A DNA stretch of 6,436 bases from Bacteroidota bacterium (GTDB taxonomy: Bacteria > Bacteroidota > Bacteroidia > Flavobacteriales > Flavobacteriaceae). Below the pieces are notes generated by a model. The model did not search any database and had not been told where the DNA came from. It worked only from the letters and a program-made list of their open reading frames with translations. The stretch is from positions 1 through 6,436 of the forward strand of contig JAEWLD010000054.1 in the NCBI GenBank assembly GCA_023393485.1. The letters are read 5' to 3'. Positions 1-5,848 of the stretch are shown here, piece by piece. Both the position numbers and the translations under genes were made by a program. How positions within the stretch are numbered: position 1 is the stretch's first letter; the number at the start of each line of letters is the position of its first letter.

Positions 1-671
1 ACATCGAGCCGGCCGTTGTTGTAGATCATCGCTTTGCGCGTGAATTTTTCGTGGCTTACGGTTTCGACCTCGATGGTCTGCATACCGGCCGGGACATTTA
101 GCGTGAAATTGCCATTTTCATCGGTAACAGCGCTCGCATTTTGGCCAATAGCCCGGACGTTGACATTGGCGAGCGGCGCGCCTGTTTTCTTGTCTGTGAC
201 TTTGCCAGACATCGTAACGACTTTTTGTTCCGAAGCTGCTGTTTCTTTGCCGATAAATGCTATGCTTTCTTGTTTTTTGACAGTTGGCGCGGTGTCGTAT
301 TGCTTTTGAAAAACAGGCTTTTGAATAGCTGGCTCGGCCCCGGATTGCCGATTGAAAAAATCGTCGGGAAGTTTTCGGACAAGGCTATTTTGCGTCAGGA
401 TGACTTTGTTGCCGTCAATAAAAAAGTTTAGCGTGGTATTTTCAAACAGCGAAGCGAGGATTGTGTCGATTGGCTGGTTTTTGAATTCGCCCGAAACCAA
501 TTGATCGTCGGCAAACCAGTTGCTGTCAAAATAAAATTTATAGCCTGAAACCGCTTCTATTTTTTCAACAGCCGCCATTCGCGTCACGCGATCAAACGCA
601 ACGGTGACGTTATTTTCCTGAGACCAAGCCCATTGCGTCGCCAACAGCAGAATCAATAAAACCTTTCTCAT
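1..671 (-). CDS. STN / carboxypeptidase-like regulatory domain protein, probable TonB-dependent-receptor-like outer-membrane protein (partial, C-terminus outside window)
   Basis: The frame is open from an ATG at 671 to the left edge, giving 223 codons without a stop; the C-terminus is missing. Residues 1-17 are a Sec signal peptide (MRKVLLILLL core, likely cleavage after AWS). Residues about 22-94 look like a secretin/TonB short N-terminal (STN) domain (AVEKIEAVSGYKFYFDS, then PIDTILASLFENTTLNFFIDGNKVIL). A low-complexity linker follows, then from about 151 a carboxypeptidase-regulatory-like beta-sandwich (SGKVTDKKTGAPLANVNVRA, TDENGNFTLNVPAG). In Bacteroidota this domain order is usual at the N-terminus of TonB-dependent transducers or related outer-membrane proteins; plug and barrel would lie beyond the edge, so that part is inferred. 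Its ATG overlaps the stop of the upstream gene (ATGA, 668-671), indicating co-transcription and translational coupling. No sigma/anti-sigma (FecI/FecR) pair lies just upstream, so signalling through the STN domain is not supported here. Confidence 0.8.
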   Translation of the reverse strand, partial: MRKVLLILLLATQWAWSQENNVTVAFDRVTRMAAVEKIEAVSGYKFYFDSNWFADDQLVSGEFKNQPIDTILASLFENTTLNFFIDGNKVILTQNSLVRKLPDDFFNRQSGAEPAIQKPVFQKQYDTAPTVKKQESIAFIGKETAASEQKVVTMSGKVTDKKTGAPLANVNVRAIGQNASAVTDENGNFTLNVPAGMQTIEVETVSHEKFTRKAMIYNNGRLD

Positions 672-1393
672 TTGGCGGCAGTATTGAGGAGTTCGCTGAG
701 TCGCTGGGCTAACTTTTTCATGAATAACCGCCTATCGGTCTTTTCAAGCGTTACATTGGTGTCGAAAAATTCTGTGATTTGGCTTTCGAGCGTTGGAATT
801 GCGTCAACAACGTCGCGCTTGCCATCTATCCGGTAAAATGTGCCTTTGGCTTTGAGGAAATAGCCGTAATCATCAACATAGGTATAAAGCACTTTTTCAT
901 TGGTCAGTGCGGTAATTTGGTTTTTGCGGTGCTTGACCAAAAGCGAAATGTTTCCCGCGAAGGCTTCTTCGTAAAACCCGGAAATGAAATCAGGATGCGC
1001 CACCAAGTCGAGATTGACGAATTTTGCGCCGTCGATATAAAACGCGTCAATCCGTTGTTTGACCGGGCTAAAACCCATTTTGTTGCCTTCGCCGTCAAAT
1101 TTGACGACCAGTTCATCGGCCAGCAAATCGTATTTTAAGGCGTGATTGTCATATCGCTGTCCGTCGAAAACCAGGTCACCGATCAGATATTCGGCTGATT
1201 TATAATAACGAAAGGTTTTGTCTATTGATTGAAACTTATTGAAGTGGATTTTGCCATTGTTGTATGCCGCATTCCGCGTTTGGATGACATTGTCGAACGC
1301 GGTATACACTGCATCAGGCTGGGTCTGGCCAAAAGCGGTGACAGTAGATATTGCGGAAACCAGCAGCCAAATTGTAGTCGGGCATTTTTTCAT
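668..1393 (-). CDS. Secreted protein of unknown function, coupled to the downstream STN-domain gene
   Basis: This is a 241-residue protein with a Sec signal peptide (MKKCPTTIWLLVSAISTVTA, likely cleavage after AFG near residue 22). Cys4 is in the n-region and is not a lipobox. The mature part is mixed beta/alpha: a repeated aromatic-rich strand pattern (FRYYKSAEYLIGDLVFDGQ at 61-79, HALKYDLLADELVVKFD at 84-100, YTYVDDYGYFLKAKGTFYRI at 170-189) suggests a compact beta-rich envelope protein. The C-terminal 40 residues are helical and basic (EKTDRRLFMKKLAQRLSEL). I recognise no named family or catalytic motif. Its TGA overlaps the ATG of the STN-domain gene, so the pair is probably made together and may act together in the envelope (inference). 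The ATG at 1393 is preferred because the signal peptide begins there; no Shine-Dalgarno is visible, as is common in this phylum. Confidence 0.85.
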   Translation of the reverse strand: MKKCPTTIWLLVSAISTVTAFGQTQPDAVYTAFDNVIQTRNAAYNNGKIHFNKFQSIDKTFRYYKSAEYLIGDLVFDGQRYDNHALKYDLLADELVVKFDGEGNKMGFSPVKQRIDAFYIDGAKFVNLDLVAHPDFISGFYEEAFAGNISLLVKHRKNQITALTNEKVLYTYVDDYGYFLKAKGTFYRIDGKRDVVDAIPTLESQITEFFDTNVTLEKTDRRLFMKKLAQRLSELLNTAAK

Positions 1394-1452
1394 AGCCCGA
1401 TAAAATTAGTAAAAAACTTACGAACTAATGTTAAAATTGGATTTGTTTGGAT

Positions 1453-1479
1453 GAGACTCCGGCTTTAAGCCGGAGTCTC
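1453..1479 (-). terminator. Perfect 12-bp hairpin between the lipoprotein gene and the secreted-protein gene; possible terminator without U-tract
   Basis: Arms 1453-1464 (GAGACTCCGGCT) and 1468-1479 are perfectly complementary around a 3-nt loop (TTA). It starts 15 nt beyond the TAG of the lipoprotein gene. Neither strand has a run of T after the stem, so it is not a canonical intrinsic terminator. It may still act as one, as a 3'-end stabiliser, or be a dispersed palindromic repeat. The position argues for a boundary between the lipoprotein and the downstream pair. Confidence 0.5.
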
Positions 1480-1493
1480 GCCCCATTACAATT

Positions 1494-2858
1494 CTAAAAT
1501 ATTCGTATTGCGCGCGTTTTTACACTCATCGACGTTTTCTGCTGGTTGGAAATTGCACCTGAGTTTAAATTAATGGCGCGAGCAGTGGTTGCACTGTCTT
1601 CGGTTGAAGTCCAGTATGGATTCGCCGAGAAATTGCCGAGGCCGGCCGAACCTAAATTGGTGTAAATCAATTGCATTTCCTGTTCAGACGGCAAAAACCA
1701 ATCAGTAATCCCTGAACTTTGCCATGACAAGGCGCTTCGGGCGGCGACGGTTCCATCGTTCGCGCTGTTGCACGCCGACGGGTTTTGGTAAAATCCGGTT
1801 GCGTCGTGAAAATTCGCGATGCGTACCGAATTCAACATGCCGCTCAATGATGGCGACGCGCTGCTTGTAAGCGACCCGAGACAACCCCATTGTACTGACG
1901 GCATGTCTGTAGCTATGACTTCCATGTAGCGCCAACCATCGGAATATTGCCCTTTGTCATAAAACACGATCCCATTGCCCGGTCCGGTATCGCCAATAGC
2001 GTAAGTAGTCGTCGTGCCGCAATATTTTTCAAGACGGATGTTCAGCGGCGAACTGTAAATCACGATATGGTCATCATGGACATAGATTTCGCGGTCAATG
2101 TTCCAGTATGCCGCCGTAGCGGAAGTACCTTCAAGATTGATGTTCATGTGTGGTTCGCTGCCAACAAAAAGGAAAACCCAAGTGCCCGGATAATTCTGGC
2201 CGTCATAATTAAAGGTCAGTGTGCCGTCTTCATTCGCGAGGAAAATCCCTCCTGCATACGTATTGTCGGCGCCAGGGTAATAAGGTACACGCCATGAGCA
2301 AACTTCCTGCGGGTCAGGCGGGCCCGCAAAAACGCCGTTGCAATAACTGATCACGGCAGCTTGGGAACATTCCTTCAGCGCGTTAAGCAATTCCGTGTTG
2401 TTGTTCACCGAAAACAATGCGCCATTAGAGTCGATGGTCGTAATCGGGTAACTGATGCTAATCGGCTGGCTGGGCTGGAGTGCGAGCAAATAATTATAAA
2501 ACTGCGGGTCGTTTTCCATTGTCACGGTTTCAATAGTGTTCATCGCACTGTCGTATTTTTTGAGTACAAACGGATAAACGAAATTGATACACACGATGTC
2601 TGTCATTTGGTCGCCCGAGTTGTGTGTCGCGCGCGTAAGCAAAACGTACAGTTCGGAGTTCTTGATGATTGGTTGGCCAAAAACCTGTTGTCCGGGGTTT
2701 GTAGTTGGATCGGTCGGGTCGGGATTTTCATCGACTGGCGTCGATCCGATTTGTTCGGCAGGTTCGAACTCCTCGGAACAAGAGTAAAAAGATAGAGATA
2801 GGGCAAGCAGCAAGATAATTGCGACTGGTCTCATAATCAGTTTTTTTGTGGTTGACAC
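1494..2858 (-). CDS. Probable surface-exposed lipoprotein with C-terminal DUF1566/Lcl-type domain
   Basis: This protein has 454 residues from a GTG at 2858. An ATG at 2834 (Met9) is an alternative start giving a 19-residue signal peptide, and is plausible because the pnp terminator ends only 32 nt before the GTG; the Lys5-Lys6 pair of the longer form suits an n-region, so the start is unresolved. The hydrophobic core at 12-24 leads to a lipobox F-Y-S-C with lipidated Cys27. The next residues, S-E-E-F-E, resemble the lipoprotein export signal of Flavobacterium (roughly SDDFE), predicting outer-membrane surface display. A Pro/Thr/Asp linker spans 42-58. The middle (about 60-280) is beta-rich with several Cys (90, 164, 173, 187, 280) and no family I know. 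The C-terminal part (about 287-454) has DUF1566/Lcl hallmarks: GDTGPGNGIVFY at 289-300, DGWRYMEV at 307-314, DWFLPSEQEM at 386-395, YWTSTE at 415-420, ending TRAIRIF. The substrate or ligand is unknown; related domains are linked with adhesion or glycan binding. Confidence 0.85.
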   Translation of the reverse strand: MSTTKKLIMRPVAIILLLALSLSFYSCSEEFEPAEQIGSTPVDENPDPTDPTTNPGQQVFGQPIIKNSELYVLLTRATHNSGDQMTDIVCINFVYPFVLKKYDSAMNTIETVTMENDPQFYNYLLALQPSQPISISYPITTIDSNGALFSVNNNTELLNALKECSQAAVISYCNGVFAGPPDPQEVCSWRVPYYPGADNTYAGGIFLANEDGTLTFNYDGQNYPGTWVFLFVGSEPHMNINLEGTSATAAYWNIDREIYVHDDHIVIYSSPLNIRLEKYCGTTTTYAIGDTGPGNGIVFYDKGQYSDGWRYMEVIATDMPSVQWGCLGSLTSSASPSLSGMLNSVRIANFHDATGFYQNPSACNSANDGTVAARSALSWQSSGITDWFLPSEQEMQLIYTNLGSAGLGNFSANPYWTSTEDSATTARAINLNSGAISNQQKTSMSVKTRAIRIF

Positions 2859-2890
2859 TTTATAGTCTGCAATATATTAAAAAGTTGCCT

Positions 2891-2924
2891 TAAAAAACGA
2901 AACCCCGACAATTGCCGGGGTTTC
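2891..2924 (-). terminator. Intrinsic terminator of pnp
   Basis: On the minus strand a 9-bp GC-rich stem (GAAACCCCG, from 2924 to 2916) pairs with CGGGGTTTC (2907 to 2899) around an 8-nt loop. After C-G the transcript continues into TTTTTTA (2897 to 2891). It begins 17 nt beyond the pnp stop codon. This is a textbook Rho-independent terminator and separates pnp from the lipoprotein gene. Confidence 0.9.
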
Positions 2925-2941
2925 TATGAATCAAATTTGAA

Positions 2942-5263
2942 TTAACCTTGTGACTCTTCTGTGCTGTCCTGACGCGGTTCGCGCGGCTCATTGTTTTCGC
3001 GCGGCTCACGGTTTTCGCGCGGCTCACGGTTTTCACGCGGACGGTCATCGCGGCGGCGGTCATCACGACGTCCGTCACGGCGGTCATCACGACGCGGCCC
3101 ACGATCATCACGTCTTTCAGGACGTGGTGCATTTTCATCGCGCGGCGGTCTCGGCATAAGCGCCTTTTTAGAAACACGCTCTTTCTTGGTTTTAGGGTCG
3201 ATGCCCATGTATTTGACTTCGAGCTCGTCGCCGAGATTGACTACATCGGTAACGTTTTCTGTACGTTCCCATGAAAGTTCAGACACGTGGAGCAGGATTT
3301 CTGCACCTGGCGCATCCATGTATTCGACTACTGCGCCGAAATCCATGATCTTGATGACTTTTACTTTATAAGTCTCGCCAATTTGAGGCTTGAATACCAG
3401 AGAGTCGATTTTCTTAAGAACCATATCGATGCCTTCAGGGCTTGTGCCGAGAATTTCGATGATGCCTTTTCCGTCGGCTTCGTTGACCACGATCGTAGTG
3501 CCCGAATTCTTCTGCAATTCCTGGATGACTTTTCCGCCCGGGCCAATAAAGGCGCCGATAAGGTCGCTAGGGATTTCAGACATGATGATTTTAGGAGCGA
3601 ATACTTTGACGTCAGGACGGACAGCAGGCTGAACTTCGGTCAATTTATCAAGGATGTGCAAACGCCCGTCGCGCGCCTGTTTCAAAGCCTGAACCATGAT
3701 GTCATAGTTCAAACCATCAATCTTGATGTCCATTTGGCAAGCAGTAATGCCATCGGCGGTACCGGTAACTTTAAAGTCCATGTCGCCGAGGTGATCTTCG
3801 TCGCCCAGGATGTCAGACAATACAGCCCAACGTCCGGTTTTATCGTCGGAAATCAATCCCATCGCGATGCCCGAAACCGGCTTGAGCATTTTCACACCGG
3901 CATCCATAAGCGCGAGAGTTCCGGCGCAAACGGTAGCCATCGACGATGATCCGTTTGATTCAAGAACCTCAGAAACGATACGGACGGTATATGGATTTTC
4001 CGGTGAAATCATGTTTTTGAGCGCACGTTGCGCCAGGTTTCCGTGACCGACCTCACGACGCGACGTGCCGCGCAAAGGCTTGGCTTCGCCGGTTGAGAAT
4101 GGTGGGAAATTGTAGTGCAGGTAGAAACGCTCTTCGCCTTGTTCAGATGGCGCGTCAATGATGTTCGCTTCGCGTGACGTACCGAGTGTTACGGTAGCCA
4201 AAGCCTGGGTTTCACCACGGGTAAACAATGCCGAACCGTGAACCGATGGCAAATAATCAACTTCGCACCAGATTGGGCGGATATCAGTTGTTTTACGGCC
4301 GTCGAGACGCGTGCCCAAATCCAGGACAACGTTACGGACCGCTTCTTTTTGCGATTTTTTCAGGTAGCGGGCAATCAGCTCGCTGTTTTCGAGTAGTTCT
4401 TCTTCGGTGAATGAAGCCATGACTTCATCTTTGATAGCCGAGAATTTCTCAGACCTTTCGTGCTTGGCCGATGCTTCCTGTGCAATTGCATAGTAGCGAT
4501 CGTAAGTCAATCCGAAAATCTTTTCTTTCAATTCGTCATCCTGACGGTCTTGGTCATACTCGCGGATTTCTTTCTTGCCGAAAGCAGCCTGAAGCCTTTC
4601 CTGAGCGGCGATCTGTGCCTTGATGGCTTCGTGCGCAAACTTGATGGCTTCAACCATTTCTTCTTCGGAAATCTCTTTCATTTCGCCCTCGACCATTGCA
4701 ATCGAATCTTTAGAAGCGCCGATCATCATGTCGATGTCCGATTCTTCCAGTTGCGCCATGCTTGGGTTGATCACGAATTCGCCGTTGATGCGGCCAACGC
4801 GCACTTCTGAAATCAATGTCTCAAACGGAATGTCAGAAACCGCCAATGCAGCCGAAGCGGCCAAACCGGCCAATGCATCAGGCATTACGGTGTCGTCGTG
4901 TGACATCAATTGGATCATTAACTGCGTTTCTGCATGGTAATCATCGGGGAAAAGCGGACGCAACACGCGGTCTACCAAACGCATCGTCAAAACTTCTTTG
5001 TCTGACGGACGCGCTTCCCTTTTAAAGAAACCGCCAGGGAAACGCCCTGCAGCGGCAAATTTTTCACGGTAGTCAACGGTAAGCGGCAAAAAGTCAACAC
5101 CAGGGCTGGCTTTGCGCGCCGATACTACGGTGCCGAGCAACATACAGTCGCCCATGCGAACTACGACCGAACCGTCGGCCTGCTTCGCGAGTTTTCCGGT
5201 TTCGATCGAGATGCTTCTGCCATCTCCAAGATCGATTACCTCACGGGTTACATTTGGAATCAT
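2942..5263 (-). CDS. pnp: Polyribonucleotide nucleotidyltransferase (PNPase)
   Basis: PNPase degrades RNA 3'-to-5' with phosphate, releasing nucleoside diphosphates; it is a cytoplasmic ring-shaped trimer. The protein has 773 residues, longer than the roughly 700-residue core. First RNase PH core about 14-145 ([12 protein letters not shown] at 79-90), helical linker about 150-310, second catalytic core about 320-540 ([15 protein letters not shown] at 347-361, [13 protein letters not shown] at 436-448). In [13 protein letters not shown], Asp490, Asp496 and Lys498 align with E. coli D486, D492 and K494. The KH domain (about 555-620) carries GPGG at 574-577; the S1 domain spans about 626-702. 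Residues 704-773 are an Arg/Asp/Glu/Pro/Asn-rich, probably disordered tail. The ATG at 5263 has an AGGA 5 nt upstream, an SD-like site that is unusual in this window. It lies downstream of rpsO in the conserved order, but a terminator and a likely own promoter intervene. Confidence 0.98.
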   Translation of the reverse strand: MIPNVTREVIDLGDGRSISIETGKLAKQADGSVVVRMGDCMLLGTVVSARKASPGVDFLPLTVDYREKFAAAGRFPGGFFKREARPSDKEVLTMRLVDRVLRPLFPDDYHAETQLMIQLMSHDDTVMPDALAGLAASAALAVSDIPFETLISEVRVGRINGEFVINPSMAQLEESDIDMMIGASKDSIAMVEGEMKEISEEEMVEAIKFAHEAIKAQIAAQERLQAAFGKKEIREYDQDRQDDELKEKIFGLTYDRYYAIAQEASAKHERSEKFSAIKDEVMASFTEEELLENSELIARYLKKSQKEAVRNVVLDLGTRLDGRKTTDIRPIWCEVDYLPSVHGSALFTRGETQALATVTLGTSREANIIDAPSEQGEERFYLHYNFPPFSTGEAKPLRGTSRREVGHGNLAQRALKNMISPENPYTVRIVSEVLESNGSSSMATVCAGTLALMDAGVKMLKPVSGIAMGLISDDKTGRWAVLSDILGDEDHLGDMDFKVTGTADGITACQMDIKIDGLNYDIMVQALKQARDGRLHILDKLTEVQPAVRPDVKVFAPKIIMSEIPSDLIGAFIGPGGKVIQELQKNSGTTIVVNEADGKGIIEILGTSPEGIDMVLKKIDSLVFKPQIGETYKVKVIKIMDFGAVVEYMDAPGAEILLHVSELSWERTENVTDVVNLGDELEVKYMGIDPKTKKERVSKKALMPRPPRDENAPRPERRDDRGPRRDDRRDGRRDDRRRDDRPRENREPRENREPRENNEPREPRQDSTEESQG
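2977..3046 (-). repeat. 18-bp in-frame tandem repeat in the 3' end of pnp
   Basis: On the plus strand the unit GTTTTCGCGCGGCTCACG occurs perfectly at 2993-3010 and 3011-3028. A diverged copy follows at 3029-3046, and a shortened copy precedes at about 2977-2992. Each unit is six codons and encodes a RENREP-type hexapeptide in the minus frame. The next stretch, about 3041-3115, holds a less regular CGGTCATC-based repeat encoding R-R-D-D-R-type runs. The lengths keep the reading frame, so copy-number changes would alter only tail length. Confidence 0.85.
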
Positions 5264-5338
5264 AAAAATCCTAATTCTTGATTAAACATTGGTAGTTGTG
5301 TTGTTGTTGTGTGTAGTTGTTGTGTCCCAATGAAAAAC
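5264..5338 (-). promoter_or_regulatory. pnp 5' leader: G-free ACAAC-rich tract plus AGGA start site
   Basis: The segment of the minus strand from 5325 to 5291 (35 nt) contains only A, C and two T, mainly as ACAAC and ACAACTAC units; ACAACTAC occurs twice, 21 nt apart (5299-5292 and 5320-5313). With no G it cannot form stable helices within itself. Downstream, AGGA at 5272-5269 sits 5 nt before the pnp ATG. An unstructured leader could favour 30S loading or be bound by an RNA-binding protein; that role is inference. No hairpin like the RNase III-processed leader of enterobacterial pnp is evident. Confidence 0.5.
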
Positions 5339-5367
5339 CAAACTTTTTCTCCGATATGTAAGAACAA
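5339..5367 (-). promoter_or_regulatory. Candidate pnp promoter (Bacteroidota sigma-ABfr type)
   Basis: On the minus strand TTG (5367-5365) is followed after 18 nt by AAAGTTTG (5346-5339), one mismatch from the TAnnTTTG -7 element. It starts just after the rpsO terminator and about 75 nt before the pnp ATG, which suits a separate pnp transcript. The first T of the -7 element is replaced by A, so support is moderate. Confidence 0.45.
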
Positions 5368-5370
5368 TTT

Positions 5371-5400
5371 AAAAACAAAAAGAGGCGCGCGGGCACCTCT
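5371..5400 (-). terminator. Intrinsic terminator of rpsO
   Basis: On the minus strand AGAGGTGC (5400-5393) pairs with GCGCCTCT (5388-5381), including one G-T wobble, around a CCGC loop. It is followed at once by TTTTGTTTTT (5380-5371). It begins 11 nt after the rpsO stop codon. It should end most rpsO transcripts before pnp, although partial read-through is possible. Confidence 0.85.
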
Positions 5401-5410
5401 TTTCTCTGAA

Positions 5411-5680
5411 TTATTTTCTGATATTCAGTTCCTTGATGATTTCACGGTACCTGTTGATATCCGTTTTCTTCAGGTAGTCGAGCAAAGACCTTCTTTTACC
5501 TACGAGCAATACAAGCGAACGCTCAGTATTATAGTCGTGGCGATTTTTTTTCAAATGCTCTGTCAAATGCGTGATCCTGTGTGTGAACAGCGCGATCTGG
5601 CCTTCTGCCGATCCAGTGTTCTTAGCCGATCCGCCGTGTTTAGCGAAAATCTGCTCTTTTACTTCTTTAGTCAAGTACAT
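5411..5680 (-). CDS. rpsO: 30S ribosomal protein S15
   Basis: S15 binds the central domain of 16S rRNA at an early step of 30S assembly and later contributes to an intersubunit bridge. The 89 residues match the normal family length (88-89) over their whole extent. The signature of the family is clear: GSAEGQIALFTHRITHLTEHLKKN (positions 23-46, quoted as the family-diagnostic block) and then RSLVLLVGKRRSLLDYLKK. The ATG at 5680 is the standard S15 start (MYLTKE); no Shine-Dalgarno is visible and the upstream region is A/T-rich. The gene stands as its own unit, with a strong promoter at 5734-5763 and a terminator directly after it, upstream of pnp. In other bacteria S15 represses its own mRNA through diverse leader structures; a small leader hairpin here (5710-5728) is a candidate only. 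Confidence 0.98.
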   Translation of the reverse strand: MYLTKEVKEQIFAKHGGSAKNTGSAEGQIALFTHRITHLTEHLKKNRHDYNTERSLVLLVGKRRSLLDYLKKTDINRYREIIKELNIRK

Positions 5681-5709
5681 GCCAATATTATTTAAATGAT
5701 TTTTATGTA

Positions 5710-5728
5710 GTAGCCGATTTTCGGATAC
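5710..5728 (-). promoter_or_regulatory. Small hairpin at the 5' end of the predicted rpsO mRNA
   Basis: On the minus strand GTA-T-CCGA-AAA-TCGG-C-TAC can fold into a 3-bp plus 4-bp stem with one internal mismatch and a 3-nt loop. It lies just downstream of the predicted -7 element, so it would be at or near the mRNA 5' end, about 30 nt before the ATG. It could protect the 5' end or take part in S15 autoregulation, but it is short and may be chance. Confidence 0.25.
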
Positions 5729-5733
5729 GGGTG

Positions 5734-5763
5734 CAAAAGTACACTTTTATTTTGAAAGTGCAA
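5734..5763 (-). promoter_or_regulatory. rpsO promoter (Bacteroidota TTG-N19-TAnnTTTG)
   Basis: On the minus strand TTG (5763-5761) is separated by exactly 19 nt from TACTTTTG (5741-5734), a full match to the TAnnTTTG -7 element of Bacteroidota housekeeping promoters. Transcription would begin near 5727, leaving a leader of roughly 45 nt. The 19-nt spacer is itself a dyad: CACTTT, 7 nt, AAAGTG. No other gene start is close, so it should serve rpsO. Confidence 0.75.
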
Positions 5764-5774
5764 GCGGAATGGTG

Positions 5775-5841
5775 TAAAGTTCAAAGTTTAAGGTTCAAAG
5801 TTGGGTTTCGTCTAACTTTTAACCTTGAACTTTTAACCTTA
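5775..5841. repeat. Heptamer-built inverted repeat between the reductase gene and rpsO
   Basis: The left arm is four heptamers on the plus strand: TAAAGTT, CAAAGTT, TAAGGTT, CAAAGTT (5775-5802). An 11-nt loop follows, then four heptamers of the opposite sense: AACTTTT, AACCTTG, AACTTTT, AACCTTA (5814-5841). The arms pair at 24 of 28 positions, with one non-matching position per heptamer; in the minus-strand RNA one of these is a G-U wobble. It starts 7 nt after the stop of the reductase gene and ends 11 nt before the -33 element of rpsO. There is no U-tract, so it may be a 3'-end stabiliser, a weak terminator, or a dispersed repeat. Confidence 0.8.
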
Positions 5842-5848
5842 TTTTGAG

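Noticed and set aside
34..431. Two overlapping plus-strand open frames at the left edge
   Set aside because: The minus strand here is open to the edge and encodes a signal peptide, STN and carboxypeptidase-regulatory domains, coupled to its upstream gene; the plus frames are shadows.
1394..1452. Promoter for the secreted-protein gene (TAAGTTTT about 25 nt upstream of the ATG)
   Set aside because: One mismatch in the -7 element and no TTG at the expected spacing; too weak to call, although a promoter is expected here.
2361..2795. A 144-codon open frame on the plus strand opposite the lipoprotein gene
   Set aside because: The minus-strand frame has a signal peptide, lipobox and DUF1566/Lcl motifs; the plus frame has none and is a shadow.
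2859..2890. Promoter for the lipoprotein gene (TATATTG-like sequence)
   Set aside because: The match to TAnnTTTG is incomplete and no TTG at the right distance was found, so it is not listed as a feature.
3287..3949. A 220-codon open frame on the plus strand opposite pnp
   Set aside because: It lies wholly within the well-conserved pnp coding region, shows no recognisable domain, and its composition is that expected of a complement frame.
5775..5841. Canonical intrinsic terminator for the reductase gene
   Set aside because: The stem is A/T-rich and no T run follows on the minus strand; a terminator role remains possible but the sequence does not show it.
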